DNA from: Halogranum gelatinilyticum | GTDB taxonomy: Archaea; Halobacteriota; Halobacteria; Halobacteriales; Haloferacaceae | Assembly: GCF_900103715.1 (NCBI RefSeq) | Contig: NZ_FNHL01000001.1 | Span: 1,097,295 to 1,161,294, forward strand | DNA: 64,000 nt | Direction of reading: 5' to 3' | In this document: positions 48,851 to 58,415 of the stretch, in pieces | How positions within the stretch are numbered: the first letter of the stretch is position 1 | Layout of the letters: each line of letters begins with the position of its first letter | Notes under the pieces: generated by a model | What the model saw: the letters and a program-made list of their open reading frames with translations, nothing else | Told to the model about the DNA's origin: nothing | Database searches by the model: none | Made by a program: the position numbers and the translations under genes

Positions 48851-49995
48851 GCATGGAGTTCGCAGACCGTGTCGGACGTGTCGAACCGAGCGCGACGCTG
48901 GCTATCAGCGACCTCGCGAGCAAGCTTGAGGCCGAAGGCAAGGACGTCGTCGACCTCTCCGTCGGCGAGCCCGACTTCCCGACGCCCGAGACCGTCATCG
49001 AGGCCGCCAAGGACGCGATGGACGCGGGCCACACCGGCTACGCGCCGTCGAACGGCGTGCCCGCGCTGAAGGACGCCATCGTCGAGAAGCTCACCGCCGA
49101 CGGCATCGACTGCGGCCCGGAGAACCTCATCGTCACGCCCGGCGCGAAGCAGGCACTCTACGAGACCGTCCAGTCGCTCATCGACGACGGCGACGAAGTC
49201 GTCCTGCTGGACCCCGCGTGGGTCTCCTACGAGGCGATGGTCAAACTCGCCGGCGGCAGCCTGAACCGCGTCGACCTCGCGAGCCACGACTTCCAGCTCG
49301 AACCCGCGCTCGACGACCTCGCCGACGCGGTCTCGGACGACACGGAACTCCTCGTCGTCAACTCCCCGTCGAACCCGACCGGCGCGGTCTACACCGACGC
49401 GGCACTCGAAGGCGTCCGCGACCTCGCCGTCGAACACGACATCACCGTCATCTCCGACGAGATCTACGACGAGATTACCTTCGGCGTCGAGCAGACCAGT
49501 CTCGCTTCCCTCGACGGCATGGGCGACCGCACGGTCACCATCAACGGCTTCTCGAAGGCCTACTCGATGACCGGCTGGCGGCTCGGCTACATCTGCGCTC
49601 CCGAGGCTCTCATCTCGCAGGCGGGCAAGCTCCACTCCCACTCGGTCTCCTCGGCCGTCAACTTCGTCCAGCACGCGGGTATCGAAGCCCTGCAGAACAC
49701 CGACGACGAGGTCGAAGAGATGCGCGCCGCCTTCGAGGAACGCCGCGATATGCTCGTCGACCTGCTGGCCGAACACGACGTCGACGTCGCCGTCCCCGAC
49801 GGCGCGTTCTACATGATGCTCCCCGTCGACGACGACGACCAGGCATGGGCCGAGGCCGCACTCGAAGACGCCCACGTCGCGACCGTCCCCGGCAGTGCCT
49901 TCGGCGCGCCGGGCTACGTCCGCATCTCCTACGCCGCCAGCGAAGAGCGGCTGCGTGAGGCCGTCGAACGCCTCGCCGAGAACGGTTACTTCTAA
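48847..49995 (+). CDS. Class I PLP-dependent aminotransferase (aspartate type)
   Basis: This 382-residue aminotransferase has the PLP Lys in NGFSKAYSMTGWRLGY, NSPSNPTGAVY, SDEIYDEI and the C-terminal Arg in YVRISYAAS. Sequence type fits archaeal aspartate aminotransferases (AspC, I-gamma). It overlaps ribH by four bases (ATGA), a common pairing in haloarchaea. The exact amino acid is inferred. Confidence 0.93.
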   Translation: MSMEFADRVGRVEPSATLAISDLASKLEAEGKDVVDLSVGEPDFPTPETVIEAAKDAMDAGHTGYAPSNGVPALKDAIVEKLTADGIDCGPENLIVTPGAKQALYETVQSLIDDGDEVVLLDPAWVSYEAMVKLAGGSLNRVDLASHDFQLEPALDDLADAVSDDTELLVVNSPSNPTGAVYTDAALEGVRDLAVEHDITVISDEIYDEITFGVEQTSLASLDGMGDRTVTINGFSKAYSMTGWRLGYICAPEALISQAGKLHSHSVSSAVNFVQHAGIEALQNTDDEVEEMRAAFEERRDMLVDLLAEHDVDVAVPDGAFYMMLPVDDDDQAWAEAALEDAHVATVPGSAFGAPGYVRISYAASEERLREAVERLAENGYF

Positions 49996-50114
49996 GCTGT
50001 CGACACGGCGTCGTCTCACCTGACGCCCTCGGCGCGGCTCGTCTCGAATCGTCTCCTACTTCCTCACACTCGCCGGTCACAAGACTTAGTGGCCGACTGG
50101 CAGTCTCGACAGCT

Positions 50115-50522
50115 ATGGTCTCCGACGTACTCTCCCTCGCCGGCTTCCTCCTCGGCGTCGGCCTCCAACTCGTCGCGCTGGTCGGTCTCGTCCGATACAT
50201 CTCAAGCGACGCGACGACCCGCGGGATTCCCTATCCGCGACTGCTGGCGGTCGTCTGCGCGCTGACGCTCGTCCCGCTCGTCTACTACGTCGCCGCGCGC
50301 CGTCGACACGGACGAGACTCGCCACCGACCGCCGACGAACGTCGCTCGCTCTTCGCGGCACTCGCGAGTCTGGGGGCGTGGCTGCCTGCGGCCTCGGTCG
50401 CCCCACCGGACGTGGGGTCACAGGCACTCTACACCGTCGGCTTCCTTGCCGTCTCCGTGCCGGTCGCATATCTCGTCGCGTTCCGTGACGTGTGGTCTCG
50501 TCTCAAATCAGCCGTCCGCTGA
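50115..50522 (+). CDS. Small haloarchaeal membrane protein
   Basis: This 135-residue protein has four predicted membrane segments (about 6-26, 42-60, 78-96 and 102-122) with a charged loop RRRHGRDSPPTADERR between the second and third. No known motif or family is recognised. It lies between the aminotransferase and the convergent ABC operon. Confidence 0.72.
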   Translation: MVSDVLSLAGFLLGVGLQLVALVGLVRYISSDATTRGIPYPRLLAVVCALTLVPLVYYVAARRRHGRDSPPTADERRSLFAALASLGAWLPAASVAPPDVGSQALYTVGFLAVSVPVAYLVAFRDVWSRLKSAVR

Positions 50523-50531
50523 CTCATTCCC

Positions 50532-51677
50532 TTACTTCCGCAACGCGTCCACCGGCCGTTCGCTCGCCGCCTTCCACGCTGGATAGAGCCCGCTGAGGAC
50601 GCTCGTCGTCAGCCCGAAGGCGACGGCAAGAACGAGATAGAGCACGTTGATGGGCTGGAACGTCACCAACACGTCGTTCAGGACGAACTGGTTCAAGGCG
50701 AGTCCGGCCGCGAGTGCGAGTGCCGCCCCCACGAGGCCGCCGACGAGTCCCAACAGCGCGGCTTCGAGCAGGATCATCCGAATCACGTCGCGCTTCTGGA
50801 CGCCGACGGCGCGTAGCACGCCGATCTCCTCGCGTCGCTCGACGGTACTCATCAGCATGACGTTCAGGATACTCACGCCGGCGACAATCAGCGAGATGGA
50901 GCCGATGCCGAGGAGGAAGGCGTTGAGAATGCCGAAGAAGACGTTGATTCCCTCGGTGATCGAGCTGAGTTCGAACACCGTGACGCGTTCCTCGCGGCCG
51001 TTGAGGCTGTCGCGGATGTTCTCGGCCGCGGCCGACGCCGCCTCGCCGGTCGGCGCGGCGACGACGACCTGCGAGTAGCCGTCCGTCTCGAACTCGCTGG
51101 GCGCAACGATGACTGCGTTGTTCGGGTTGACGAGCGTGATGCCGTCGACCTGCGCGAGGACGGCGACGACGCGGTAGGACTTGTCGTCGACGCTGATCGA
51201 ATTGCCGGCCTGGAGACCGAACCGCTCGGCGAGTCCCGCGCCGACGACGGCCCCTTGACGCAGCCTGTCGGGGGCACGCCCGTCCGTCGCCGTGTAGAGC
51301 GCGCCGGGCTGTTCCATCCCGTAGAGCGTCGTCACTGTCCGCTCGTCGCCCCGCGTCACGAGACTCTGCCGCTGTTTGACCGGGACAACCGTCGTCCCGG
51401 TCGCCGCCCGTTCGATACGTGTCACGTCACGGTCGGTCAGTTCGACGACGCCCTCGCTGAACGCGGGTGAGACGACGACCTCGTTGCCGATGTCGCCGAG
51501 TTCGCCCGTCGCCCCCGCCCGGAGCGTCGTCCCGAACATCCCGAGCGAGGCGATGGCGAAGACACCGATGATGATTCCCAGTGCGGCCAGCCCCGACCGG
51601 AGTTGGTTGCGCGAGAGGTTCCGCCGCGCCATCAACAGTGCCGGGAACCGCCGGGCGAGGTCGTCGACGACGCTCAC
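50532..51677 (-). CDS. MacB-type ABC transporter permease
   Basis: This 381-residue protein has the MacB/FtsX layout: one N-terminal helix (about 23-45), a large periplasm-facing domain (about 50-240) and three C-terminal helices with ERREEIGVLRAVGVQKRDVIRMILLEAALLGLVGG and the ending YPAWKAASERPVDALRK. It is the last gene of a three-gene unit, coupled to the ATPase by a GTGA/ATGA overlap. MacB-type systems act by mechanotransmission more than by transport. Confidence 0.93.
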   Translation of the reverse strand: MSVVDDLARRFPALLMARRNLSRNQLRSGLAALGIIIGVFAIASLGMFGTTLRAGATGELGDIGNEVVVSPAFSEGVVELTDRDVTRIERAATGTTVVPVKQRQSLVTRGDERTVTTLYGMEQPGALYTATDGRAPDRLRQGAVVGAGLAERFGLQAGNSISVDDKSYRVVAVLAQVDGITLVNPNNAVIVAPSEFETDGYSQVVVAAPTGEAASAAAENIRDSLNGREERVTVFELSSITEGINVFFGILNAFLLGIGSISLIVAGVSILNVMLMSTVERREEIGVLRAVGVQKRDVIRMILLEAALLGLVGGLVGAALALAAGLALNQFVLNDVLVTFQPINVLYLVLAVAFGLTTSVLSGLYPAWKAASERPVDALRK

Positions 51678-52522
51678 TGCTCGGTCTCTCCCGGGAGTTC
51701 GCTCGGGTCGCTCTTGCTCTCTCCTGTCGCTTCGCTCTCGCTCGTCGCCTCGCCGTCTCTCTCACCGCTTGCGTCGTCCGGACTCTCTGCGTCGTCCGAA
51801 TCCACCGCCTCGTCCGACTCGTCCGTCTCGCCCGACCCGTGGACGTCCCACGCCTGCATCCGGCCGTCGACGAGCGTGATCGTCCGGTCGGCGTACTTCG
51901 AGACCTGCGGGTCGTGCGTGACGGCGATGATGGCGACGTCGCGCTCCTCGGTCAGCTCCAAGAACAGTTCGAGGACGCTCCTCCCCGTCTTCTGGTCGAG
52001 GTTGCCCGTCGGTTCGTCGGCGAGCAGGATGCGCGGCGAGTTGATGAGCGCGCGGGCGATGGCGACGCGCTGTTTCTGCCCGCCGGAGAGCTCGTTCGGC
52101 CGGTGTTCGAGGCGGTCGCCCAGCCCGACGCGCGTCAGCAGTTCCTCGGCCCGCTCGCGGGCGTCGGGGTCGTCGCCGAACAGCGTCGGCATCTCGACGT
52201 TTTCCGTGGCCGTCAGCGTCGGAATCAGGTAGAAGTTCTGGAAGACGAAGCCGATAGACCGCTTCCGCTCTTCGGTCTCCTCCTTCTCGGAGAGGTCCGT
52301 CACGTCCCGGCCGTCGAGGAAGACCTGCCCCTCGGTCGGCCCGTCGAGCAGGCCGAGCACGTTGAGCATGGTCGACTTGCCGCTGCCGCTGGGTCCCATG
52401 ACGGCGACGAACTCGCCGGGTTCGGCCGCGAAGTCGATGCCCTTCAGTGCCTCGACGACCTCCCCGCCGGTGTCGTACCGCTTGACGACGTCGCGGAGTT
52501 CGATGATGGGTTCTCGTGTCAT
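51674..52522 (-). CDS. MacB/LolD-type ABC ATPase with acidic tail
   Basis: This 282-residue ATPase has Walker A GPSGSGKST (about 40-48), signature LSGGQKQRVAIARAL, Walker B ILLADEPTGNLD and the H-loop THD. From about residue 232 there is a 50-residue Asp/Glu/Ser-rich tail, not part of the family domain. It lies between the exported partner and the permease, all with overlapping ends. Confidence 0.94.
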   Translation of the reverse strand: MTREPIIELRDVVKRYDTGGEVVEALKGIDFAAEPGEFVAVMGPSGSGKSTMLNVLGLLDGPTEGQVFLDGRDVTDLSEKEETEERKRSIGFVFQNFYLIPTLTATENVEMPTLFGDDPDARERAEELLTRVGLGDRLEHRPNELSGGQKQRVAIARALINSPRILLADEPTGNLDQKTGRSVLELFLELTEERDVAIIAVTHDPQVSKYADRTITLVDGRMQAWDVHGSGETDESDEAVDSDDAESPDDASGERDGEATSESEATGESKSDPSELPGETEQ

Positions 52523-53970
52523 CGTCGGAGATAGAGGAACCCGCCGGTCGCGAGCACGGCGAGGACGACCAGTCCGCCGCCGAAGAAGACGAGCGGCGAC
52601 GGGCCGTTCGTGGCCGGTGACGGGCCGCTCGTCGGCTGGCGGTCGTCTATCGGGACCTCGTACACGCTCGTCTGTTCGATACCGTCGGAGAGATACTCGA
52701 TTCGGATGGGGATGGCCGTCGCGTTCGCGTCGACCGCCGCGTAGAGGTCGAAGGAGACGAAGTCGCTCGCGGGGACGGTCCCGACGAAGTACTCGCGGTA
52801 CGGCCGCGCAGGCTGGACGCCCGCGCCGGGGACGACGCTCACGATGACGCTGTCGACGTCGCTCAGCCCGACGTTGCTCGCACTGCCGGTGATGTAGAGC
52901 CTGTCGCCCTCGCGCTCGTAGTCGACGCCGGTCAACTCGATGCGGCCGGGGTTGGTCCGGTAGGGGACCGTCGTCTCCACGCGGCCCTCGCTGGCACCCG
53001 TCTCGTAGTCGACGCGGACCGTCAGGTCGCCCTCGGGGACGTTCGAGACGTTGAACCGGACGCTCCGACTCGACTCGGCCGGAATCGGATCGACCGCACG
53101 GCGTGTCACCACGGTCCCGTCGGCGACGGCACTGAGCACCACCCGCGAGAGCGGCGCGTTACCGAAGTTCGTCACGTCGACGAGGACGGGCGGTTCGACG
53201 CCGCCCTCGACGACGTTCGCAGCGAGTCCCACGTCCTCACGGAGCGGGTCGGCCGCGAGCGACAGCCGTTCGTCGACGGTCACGGTGTCGCCAGCGGCGG
53301 TGGTGTAGCGCAACGTCGCCGTCACCGCCCCCTCGGTCGTGGCCGGACGGACGGTGAAGGCGAACTCCCGCGTCTCACCGCTTGGAATCTGCGGCGCGAC
53401 GCGGTCGCCGTCGTCGACGGCGACGTTCTCGCCCGCGAGGCTGAGTCGGACGTTCCGCGCGGTCGCATCCTCGCCGTTGGCGACGACGACCGTCGCGGTC
53501 GTCTCGGTGCCGACGACCGCGTCGTCGACGCTGATACTCACTTGCGGGCCGCCCTCGCGGACGGTGACGGTCAGCGGGTATCGGAGTTCGATATCCTCGC
53601 CGTTGCTCTCGGCGTCGACGACGACACGGAGTCGCTTGACGCCGACCTCTGCGAACTCGCTGGTCAGCGGGATGCGGAGTTCGCCCCCCGGTGCGAGGCT
53701 GCCGAGGTTCCGCACGTCGGCGACGTCGTTTCCGGAGATGCGTTCGAGCGTCACCTCGTTGATGGTCAGGCTGGACTGGCTGGCGGCGGCGTTGCGGATG
53801 GTCGTCGTGACGGTGAACCGCTCGCCGACGATGGGCTGGGTCGGCGAGACCGTCACGTCGGTGATGGACGCGACGGCCGTTTGGCTCTCGTCGGACTGGG
53901 CGGCGACGTCGACGACTGTCGCGGGGACGACGAGACAGAGAACGACGAGGAGGGTGAGGAGACGGGTCAT
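52519..53970 (-). CDS. Exported beta-sandwich (CARDB-like) protein of the ABC operon
   Basis: This 483-residue protein has a signal peptide (about 1-24, ending VDVAAQS), four or so immunoglobulin-like CARDB/NEW3 domains (repeated phrases such as 'VTVSPTQPIVGERFTVTTTIRN', 'PQVSISVDDAVVGTETTATVVVAN' and 'VDVTNFGNAPLSRVVLSA') and a C-terminal membrane helix with LYLRR. It heads the operon and overlaps the ATPase start. By position it takes the place of the MacA-like adaptor, but its fold is different; an extracellular lever or ligand-binding part is inferred. Confidence 0.88.
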   Translation of the reverse strand: MTRLLTLLVVLCLVVPATVVDVAAQSDESQTAVASITDVTVSPTQPIVGERFTVTTTIRNAAASQSSLTINEVTLERISGNDVADVRNLGSLAPGGELRIPLTSEFAEVGVKRLRVVVDAESNGEDIELRYPLTVTVREGGPQVSISVDDAVVGTETTATVVVANGEDATARNVRLSLAGENVAVDDGDRVAPQIPSGETREFAFTVRPATTEGAVTATLRYTTAAGDTVTVDERLSLAADPLREDVGLAANVVEGGVEPPVLVDVTNFGNAPLSRVVLSAVADGTVVTRRAVDPIPAESSRSVRFNVSNVPEGDLTVRVDYETGASEGRVETTVPYRTNPGRIELTGVDYEREGDRLYITGSASNVGLSDVDSVIVSVVPGAGVQPARPYREYFVGTVPASDFVSFDLYAAVDANATAIPIRIEYLSDGIEQTSVYEVPIDDRQPTSGPSPATNGPSPLVFFGGGLVVLAVLATGGFLYLRR

Positions 53971-54131
53971 CTGATACCACAGATATGCTCGTCGGCTGGA
54001 AATAACTGCCGCGTCGGCTGCCAACGGCCGACACTGGTCCCGAGCCGCACCCCACATCGCAGATTTTCTCGAACCGCGACCGCATCGAACCAGCGAGAGT
54101 TTTTATGCGGTCGGGCCACCACAGAGGAGTA

Positions 54132-56117
54132 ATGCACGTCCGGGACCTCCCGCTCCCCGACCCGGTCCTCGACCACTACGAGTCACAGGGCATCGAACGC
54201 CTGTATCCGCCGCAGGCGGAGGCCGTCGAGTCCGGCATCACCGACGGCGGCCGACTCGTCGCCGCCATCCCCACGGCCAGCGGCAAGACGCTCATCGCCG
54301 AGCTCGCCATGCTGACCGCCGACGGGCCGGGACTCTACATCTGTCCGCTGCGCGCGCTCGCCCGCGAGAAGTACGAGACGTTCTCCGCGCTCCCCGGCGT
54401 GAGCGTCGGCATCTCGACGGGCGACTACGACTCGCCGGCCGAGGAACTCGCCGAACACGACATCGTCGTCGCCACGTCTGAGAAGGTCGACTCGGCCATC
54501 AGAAACGGCGCGGACTGGGTCGCAGACCTCGCCTGCGTCGTCGTCGACGAGGTCCACCTGCTCGGTGCGGAGGGTCGCGGCCCGACACTCGAAGTGACGC
54601 TCGCGAACCTCCAGCGGCGCGCGCCGGGCGTCCAGATCGTCGCGCTCTCGGCGACCGTCGACAACCCCGAGGACATCGCCGACTGGCTCGACGCCGACCT
54701 CGTGAAGACGACGTGGCGACCCGTCGACCTCCGGACGGGCGTCTACGCCGACGGACTGGTCGAGTTCAACGACGGAACCGAACTGAGGGTCGACGTGGGG
54801 GCTGTCGCGGGCGCAGGCGATGGCACAGGCGGCGACGTCCCCGCCAGCGAGGACGACGAGACGGAGGCCACGGTCGCGCTCGTCGCCGATGCGGTCCACA
54901 ACGCGGGCGGGCAGTGTCTCGCGTTCGTCCGCTCGCGACGCGAGGCCGAGAACCTCGCGGAGCGACTCGCCCGCGAGGAACTCGGCGACGCCGACACCGT
55001 CGCCGCCGACCTCCGCGCCGTCGACGACACTGGAACCGGTCGCCGCCTCGCCGACTGCGTTGAGTCCGGCGTCGCGTTCCACCACGCGGGGCTGCGGAGC
55101 ACCCACCGCGCGGTCGTCGAGACCGCGTTCCGCAACCGCGACCTGAAGGTCATCTGCGCGACGCCGACGCTCGCGGCGGGCGTCAACGTCCCCGCCCGTC
55201 GGGTGGTCGTCCGCGACCAGGAACGCTACACCGGGTCGGCGATGGAGCCGCTGCCCGTCCTCGAAGTCCAGCAGATGTGCGGCCGGGCCGGACGGCCACA
55301 TCTCGACCCTTACGGCGAGGCGGTGCTCGTCGGCGACGAGCGGTCGAAAGACGAACTTGAAGAGCGGTACGTCGACGCCGACCCCGAAGCCGTCGAATCG
55401 AAGTTGCGGGACCGCACGGCCCTGCGGACGCACGTCCTCTCTATCGTCGCGACGGGCTTCGCCGACTCTCGGGAGACGGTGCTCGATACCCTCGAAGCGA
55501 CGTTCTACGCCCACGGGACGCCCGTCGCGGAGCTGGCCGACATCGTCGAGGCGGTCATCGCCGAACTGGCGGAGATGGGGATGTTGACCGACCACGGCGG
55601 GTCGGAGAGTGGGACTGGTGGCGGAGACGGCGACCCCGAACTCGCGGCCACGGTACTCGGCGCGCAGGTGTCGAAGCAGTACGTCGCCCCCGAGAGCGGC
55701 GCGCGCATCGTCGACGGACTTCGGACGGCCGTCGACATGGACCCGGCGAACGTGACGGGGCTGACGGTCCTGCAGTTCCTCGCCGATACGCCCGATATGC
55801 AGGACACCTATCTCGGCAACCGCGAGCGGGCGGCGATGTACCAGTACGCTCGGGACCACAACGCCGAGTTCACCGTCGGGATGCACGAGGCCGAGACGTT
55901 CGAGCGGTGGCTGGAGACGGTCAAGACGGCCCGTATCCTCTACGAGTGGACCGAGGGCGAGTCGATGGAGACCATCGTCGAGACCTACCGTATCGGTCCC
56001 GGCGACCTCGAATCGAGAGTCGAACGCGCCGAGTGGCTCCTCGGTGCGGCCGAGGCACTGGCGACGCTCTTGGACCTCGACGTCCCCGAGTTGGCGCGGA
56101 TACGAAGCCGACTCTAA
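54132..56117 (+). CDS. hel308: Hel308-family DNA helicase
   Basis: This 661-residue Ski2-like superfamily 2 helicase has Walker A (PTASGKTL), DEVH (VVVDEVHLLG), SAT (ALSATVDN), the GVNVPARRVVVRD region and motif VI QMCGRAGRP. The C-terminal ratchet and helical domains follow (about 395-655). Hel308 unwinds lagging strands at stalled replication forks. The ATG at 54132 gives MHVRDLPLPDPVLDHYESQGIERLYPPQAEAV, the standard start. A TATA-like GTTTTTATGC lies about 30 bases upstream. Confidence 0.94.
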   Translation: MHVRDLPLPDPVLDHYESQGIERLYPPQAEAVESGITDGGRLVAAIPTASGKTLIAELAMLTADGPGLYICPLRALAREKYETFSALPGVSVGISTGDYDSPAEELAEHDIVVATSEKVDSAIRNGADWVADLACVVVDEVHLLGAEGRGPTLEVTLANLQRRAPGVQIVALSATVDNPEDIADWLDADLVKTTWRPVDLRTGVYADGLVEFNDGTELRVDVGAVAGAGDGTGGDVPASEDDETEATVALVADAVHNAGGQCLAFVRSRREAENLAERLAREELGDADTVAADLRAVDDTGTGRRLADCVESGVAFHHAGLRSTHRAVVETAFRNRDLKVICATPTLAAGVNVPARRVVVRDQERYTGSAMEPLPVLEVQQMCGRAGRPHLDPYGEAVLVGDERSKDELEERYVDADPEAVESKLRDRTALRTHVLSIVATGFADSRETVLDTLEATFYAHGTPVAELADIVEAVIAELAEMGMLTDHGGSESGTGGGDGDPELAATVLGAQVSKQYVAPESGARIVDGLRTAVDMDPANVTGLTVLQFLADTPDMQDTYLGNRERAAMYQYARDHNAEFTVGMHEAETFERWLETVKTARILYEWTEGESMETIVETYRIGPGDLESRVERAEWLLGAAEALATLLDLDVPELARIRSRL

Positions 56118-56120
56118 CCC

Positions 56121-57044
56121 GTGGTCTACGCCGAACTCGGTCTGTTGCTCGTCGGTCTCGTCGCGCTCGTCGTCGGCGCGGAGCGTGCCGTCGCGGCCGC
56201 CGCCGACATCGCGCGGTTCTACGGCGTCTCGGCGTTCTTCGTCGGCGTCACCGTCATCTCCGTGGGTACCTCGGTGCCGGAGATGACGACCTCCGTCTAC
56301 GCCGCCTTCTACGGCGCGGGCGACATCGTCGTCGGCAACATCGTCGGCTCCGAGACGGCCCAGATTACGCTGGCCGTCGGCATCGTCGCGCTCATCTCGC
56401 CCATCGTCGCCGAACGGCGGAACGTCCTCGTCTACGGCGGGGCGATGACGCTCGCGATGGTCGTCATGCTGCTCACGCTCGACGACGGCCGCATCCAGCG
56501 TTCGGAGGGCTTCCTGATGATGCTCGCGTACGTCAACTTCGTCTACATCCTCTACACCAACGAGGGCGGCGAGGAGATCACCGAAGAGGTCGTCGACGAG
56601 GAACTCGAACGGCCGGGACGGTCGCTACCGTGGGTCGTCGCTGGCTTGGCACTCGTCGTCGTGGGCGGTCAGCTGCTCGTGACGAACGGCGTCGCGCTGG
56701 CTCGCGTCGCCGGCGTCTCGGAGTATACCATCGGTCTGCTGACGGGACTCGGGACGACCGCACCCGAGATCGTCGTCGCCGGTATCGCGGCCCACCGCGG
56801 CGAAGGCGGTATCTCGGTCGGCTCACTTCTCGGCTCGAACATCACGGACCCCGTCTTCTCGCTCGGCGTGGGCGCGCTCGTCGCCGACGTCGTCGTCACC
56901 GACCTCGCGGCCCTCTCGGGAACGACGACCTACATGCTCGCGGTCTCGCTCGTCGTCATCGGGCTTCTCTACTGGCGACAGGGAATTTCAAGACGGATGG
57001 CACTCGTCTGTCTCGCGCTCTACGTCCCGAGTGTCGTCCTCTGA
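56121..57044 (+). CDS. Na+/Ca2+ antiporter-family protein
   Basis: This 307-residue membrane protein has ten helices in two halves with the inverted alpha repeats: GTSVPEMTTSVYAAF-GDIVVGNIVGSE (about 52-78) and GTTAPEIVVAGIAAHRGEGGISVGSLLGSNITDP (about 211-245). It exchanges Ca2+ (or K+, Mn2+) for Na+. The start is GTG at 56121, three bases after the hel308 stop. Confidence 0.93.
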   Translation: MVYAELGLLLVGLVALVVGAERAVAAAADIARFYGVSAFFVGVTVISVGTSVPEMTTSVYAAFYGAGDIVVGNIVGSETAQITLAVGIVALISPIVAERRNVLVYGGAMTLAMVVMLLTLDDGRIQRSEGFLMMLAYVNFVYILYTNEGGEEITEEVVDEELERPGRSLPWVVAGLALVVVGGQLLVTNGVALARVAGVSEYTIGLLTGLGTTAPEIVVAGIAAHRGEGGISVGSLLGSNITDPVFSLGVGALVADVVVTDLAALSGTTTYMLAVSLVVIGLLYWRQGISRRMALVCLALYVPSVVL

Positions 57045-57110
57045 GGACAGTCGACATCGGACGACAGTTCTGCCCGCCGATTTATCTGCCTCGGTAACGT
57101 ATCCCACGCT

Positions 57111-58358
57111 ATGTCCGGAATCACGTACGAGGACTTCTTGGACCTGTCCTACACGCCGACCGAGACCGACCTCGTCTGTACGTTCCGCATCGCCCCCGCC
57201 GACGGGATGAGCATGGAGGCTGCGGCGAGCCGCGTCGCCTCCGAGAGTTCCAACGGCACGTGGGCAGCCCTCCACATCGACGACACCTTCACCGACATGG
57301 GCGCGACCACATTCGCAATCGACGGCGATACCATCAAAGTCGCCTACCCCGCGGGCCTGTTCGAGGCCGGCAATATGCCGCAGGTGCTCTCCTGTATCGC
57401 AGGGAACATCATGGGGATGAAAGCAGTCGACACCATCCGGCTGGAGGACTGTGAGTGGCCCGAAGCCATCGTCTCGGGCTACCGCGGTCCCCAGTTCGGC
57501 TCGGGCGTCCGGAGCGAGATCTTCGGCGTCGAGGACCGGCCCATCCTCGCGACCGTCCCGAAGCCGAAGGTCGGTCTCTCGACGGCCAAACACGCCGAGG
57601 TCGGCTACGAGGCGTGGGTCGGCGGCGTCGACCTGCTGAAGGACGACGAGAACCTCACCGACCAGCCGTTCAACCCCTTCTCGGACCGGCTGACCGAGAG
57701 CCTCGCCATGCGCGACAAGGCCCAAGACGAGACGGGCGAGGTCAAGAGCTACCTCGTCAACGTCACCGCCGAGACGAACGAGATGCTCGAACGCGCCGAC
57801 GAGGTCGCCTCGCAGGGCAACGAGTACGTCATGGTCGACGTCGTCACCTGCGGCTGGGCGGCCGTCCAAACGCTCAGAGAGCGGTGTGAGGAACTCGGCC
57901 TCGCCATCCACGCCCACCGCGCGATGCACGCGGCCTTCGACCGCCTGCCCGACCACGGCGTCTCGATGCGCGTCCTCGCACAGGTGTCGCGGCTCTGTGG
58001 CGTCGACCAGCTCCACACCGGGACGGCGGGACTCGGCAAACTCGCGAACGAGGACACCGTGGGTATCAACGAGTGGCTGCGCTCGGACCTCTACGGCATG
58101 ACCGACGTGCTGCCGACCGCCTCGGGCGGCCTCCACCCTGGCCTCGTCCCGGCGTTGATGGACGCGACGGGCACCAATATGTGCATCCAGGTCGGCGGCG
58201 GCATCCACGGCCACCCCGAGGGGACCCGTGCGGGTGCGGCCGCGTTCCGACAGGCCGTCGACGCGACGGTCGCGGGCGTGCCGATGGACGAGTACGCCGC
58301 GGACCACGCCGAACTCGCGACGGCACTGGAGAAGTGGGGGACGGAGACGCCACGGTAG
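57111..58358 (+). CDS. rbcL: Type III ribulose-1,5-bisphosphate carboxylase/oxygenase
   Basis: This 415-residue archaeal RuBisCO fixes CO2 onto ribulose 1,5-bisphosphate made from nucleotides. Active-site residues are all there: Lys151 and Lys153 (PKPK), Lys177 to be carbamylated with Asp179 and Glu180 (LLKDDEN), His269-Arg270 (HAHR), His302, loop 6 Lys310 (HTGTAGLGK), Ser338 (ASGG) and the phosphate-binding GGGI (362-365). Length and motifs fit form III, not a RuBisCO-like protein. Ribose-1,5-bisphosphate isomerase and AMP phosphorylase, which supply its substrate, are encoded 1.3-4 kb away on the other strand. No phosphoribulokinase is seen. Confidence 0.95.
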   Translation: MSGITYEDFLDLSYTPTETDLVCTFRIAPADGMSMEAAASRVASESSNGTWAALHIDDTFTDMGATTFAIDGDTIKVAYPAGLFEAGNMPQVLSCIAGNIMGMKAVDTIRLEDCEWPEAIVSGYRGPQFGSGVRSEIFGVEDRPILATVPKPKVGLSTAKHAEVGYEAWVGGVDLLKDDENLTDQPFNPFSDRLTESLAMRDKAQDETGEVKSYLVNVTAETNEMLERADEVASQGNEYVMVDVVTCGWAAVQTLRERCEELGLAIHAHRAMHAAFDRLPDHGVSMRVLAQVSRLCGVDQLHTGTAGLGKLANEDTVGINEWLRSDLYGMTDVLPTASGGLHPGLVPALMDATGTNMCIQVGGGIHGHPEGTRAGAAAFRQAVDATVAGVPMDEYAADHAELATALEKWGTETPR

Positions 58359-58415
58359 ACTGTCGCGTATACCCACAATCCGACGATTTTTGAGGGGATA
58401 CCCGTTTGTGAGCGT

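Noticed and set aside
57111-58358. RuBisCO-like protein (form IV) instead of true RuBisCO
   Set aside because: All catalytic residues, including the carbamylated Lys with Asp-Glu and the loop 6 Lys, are present, and the two substrate-supplying enzymes are encoded nearby.
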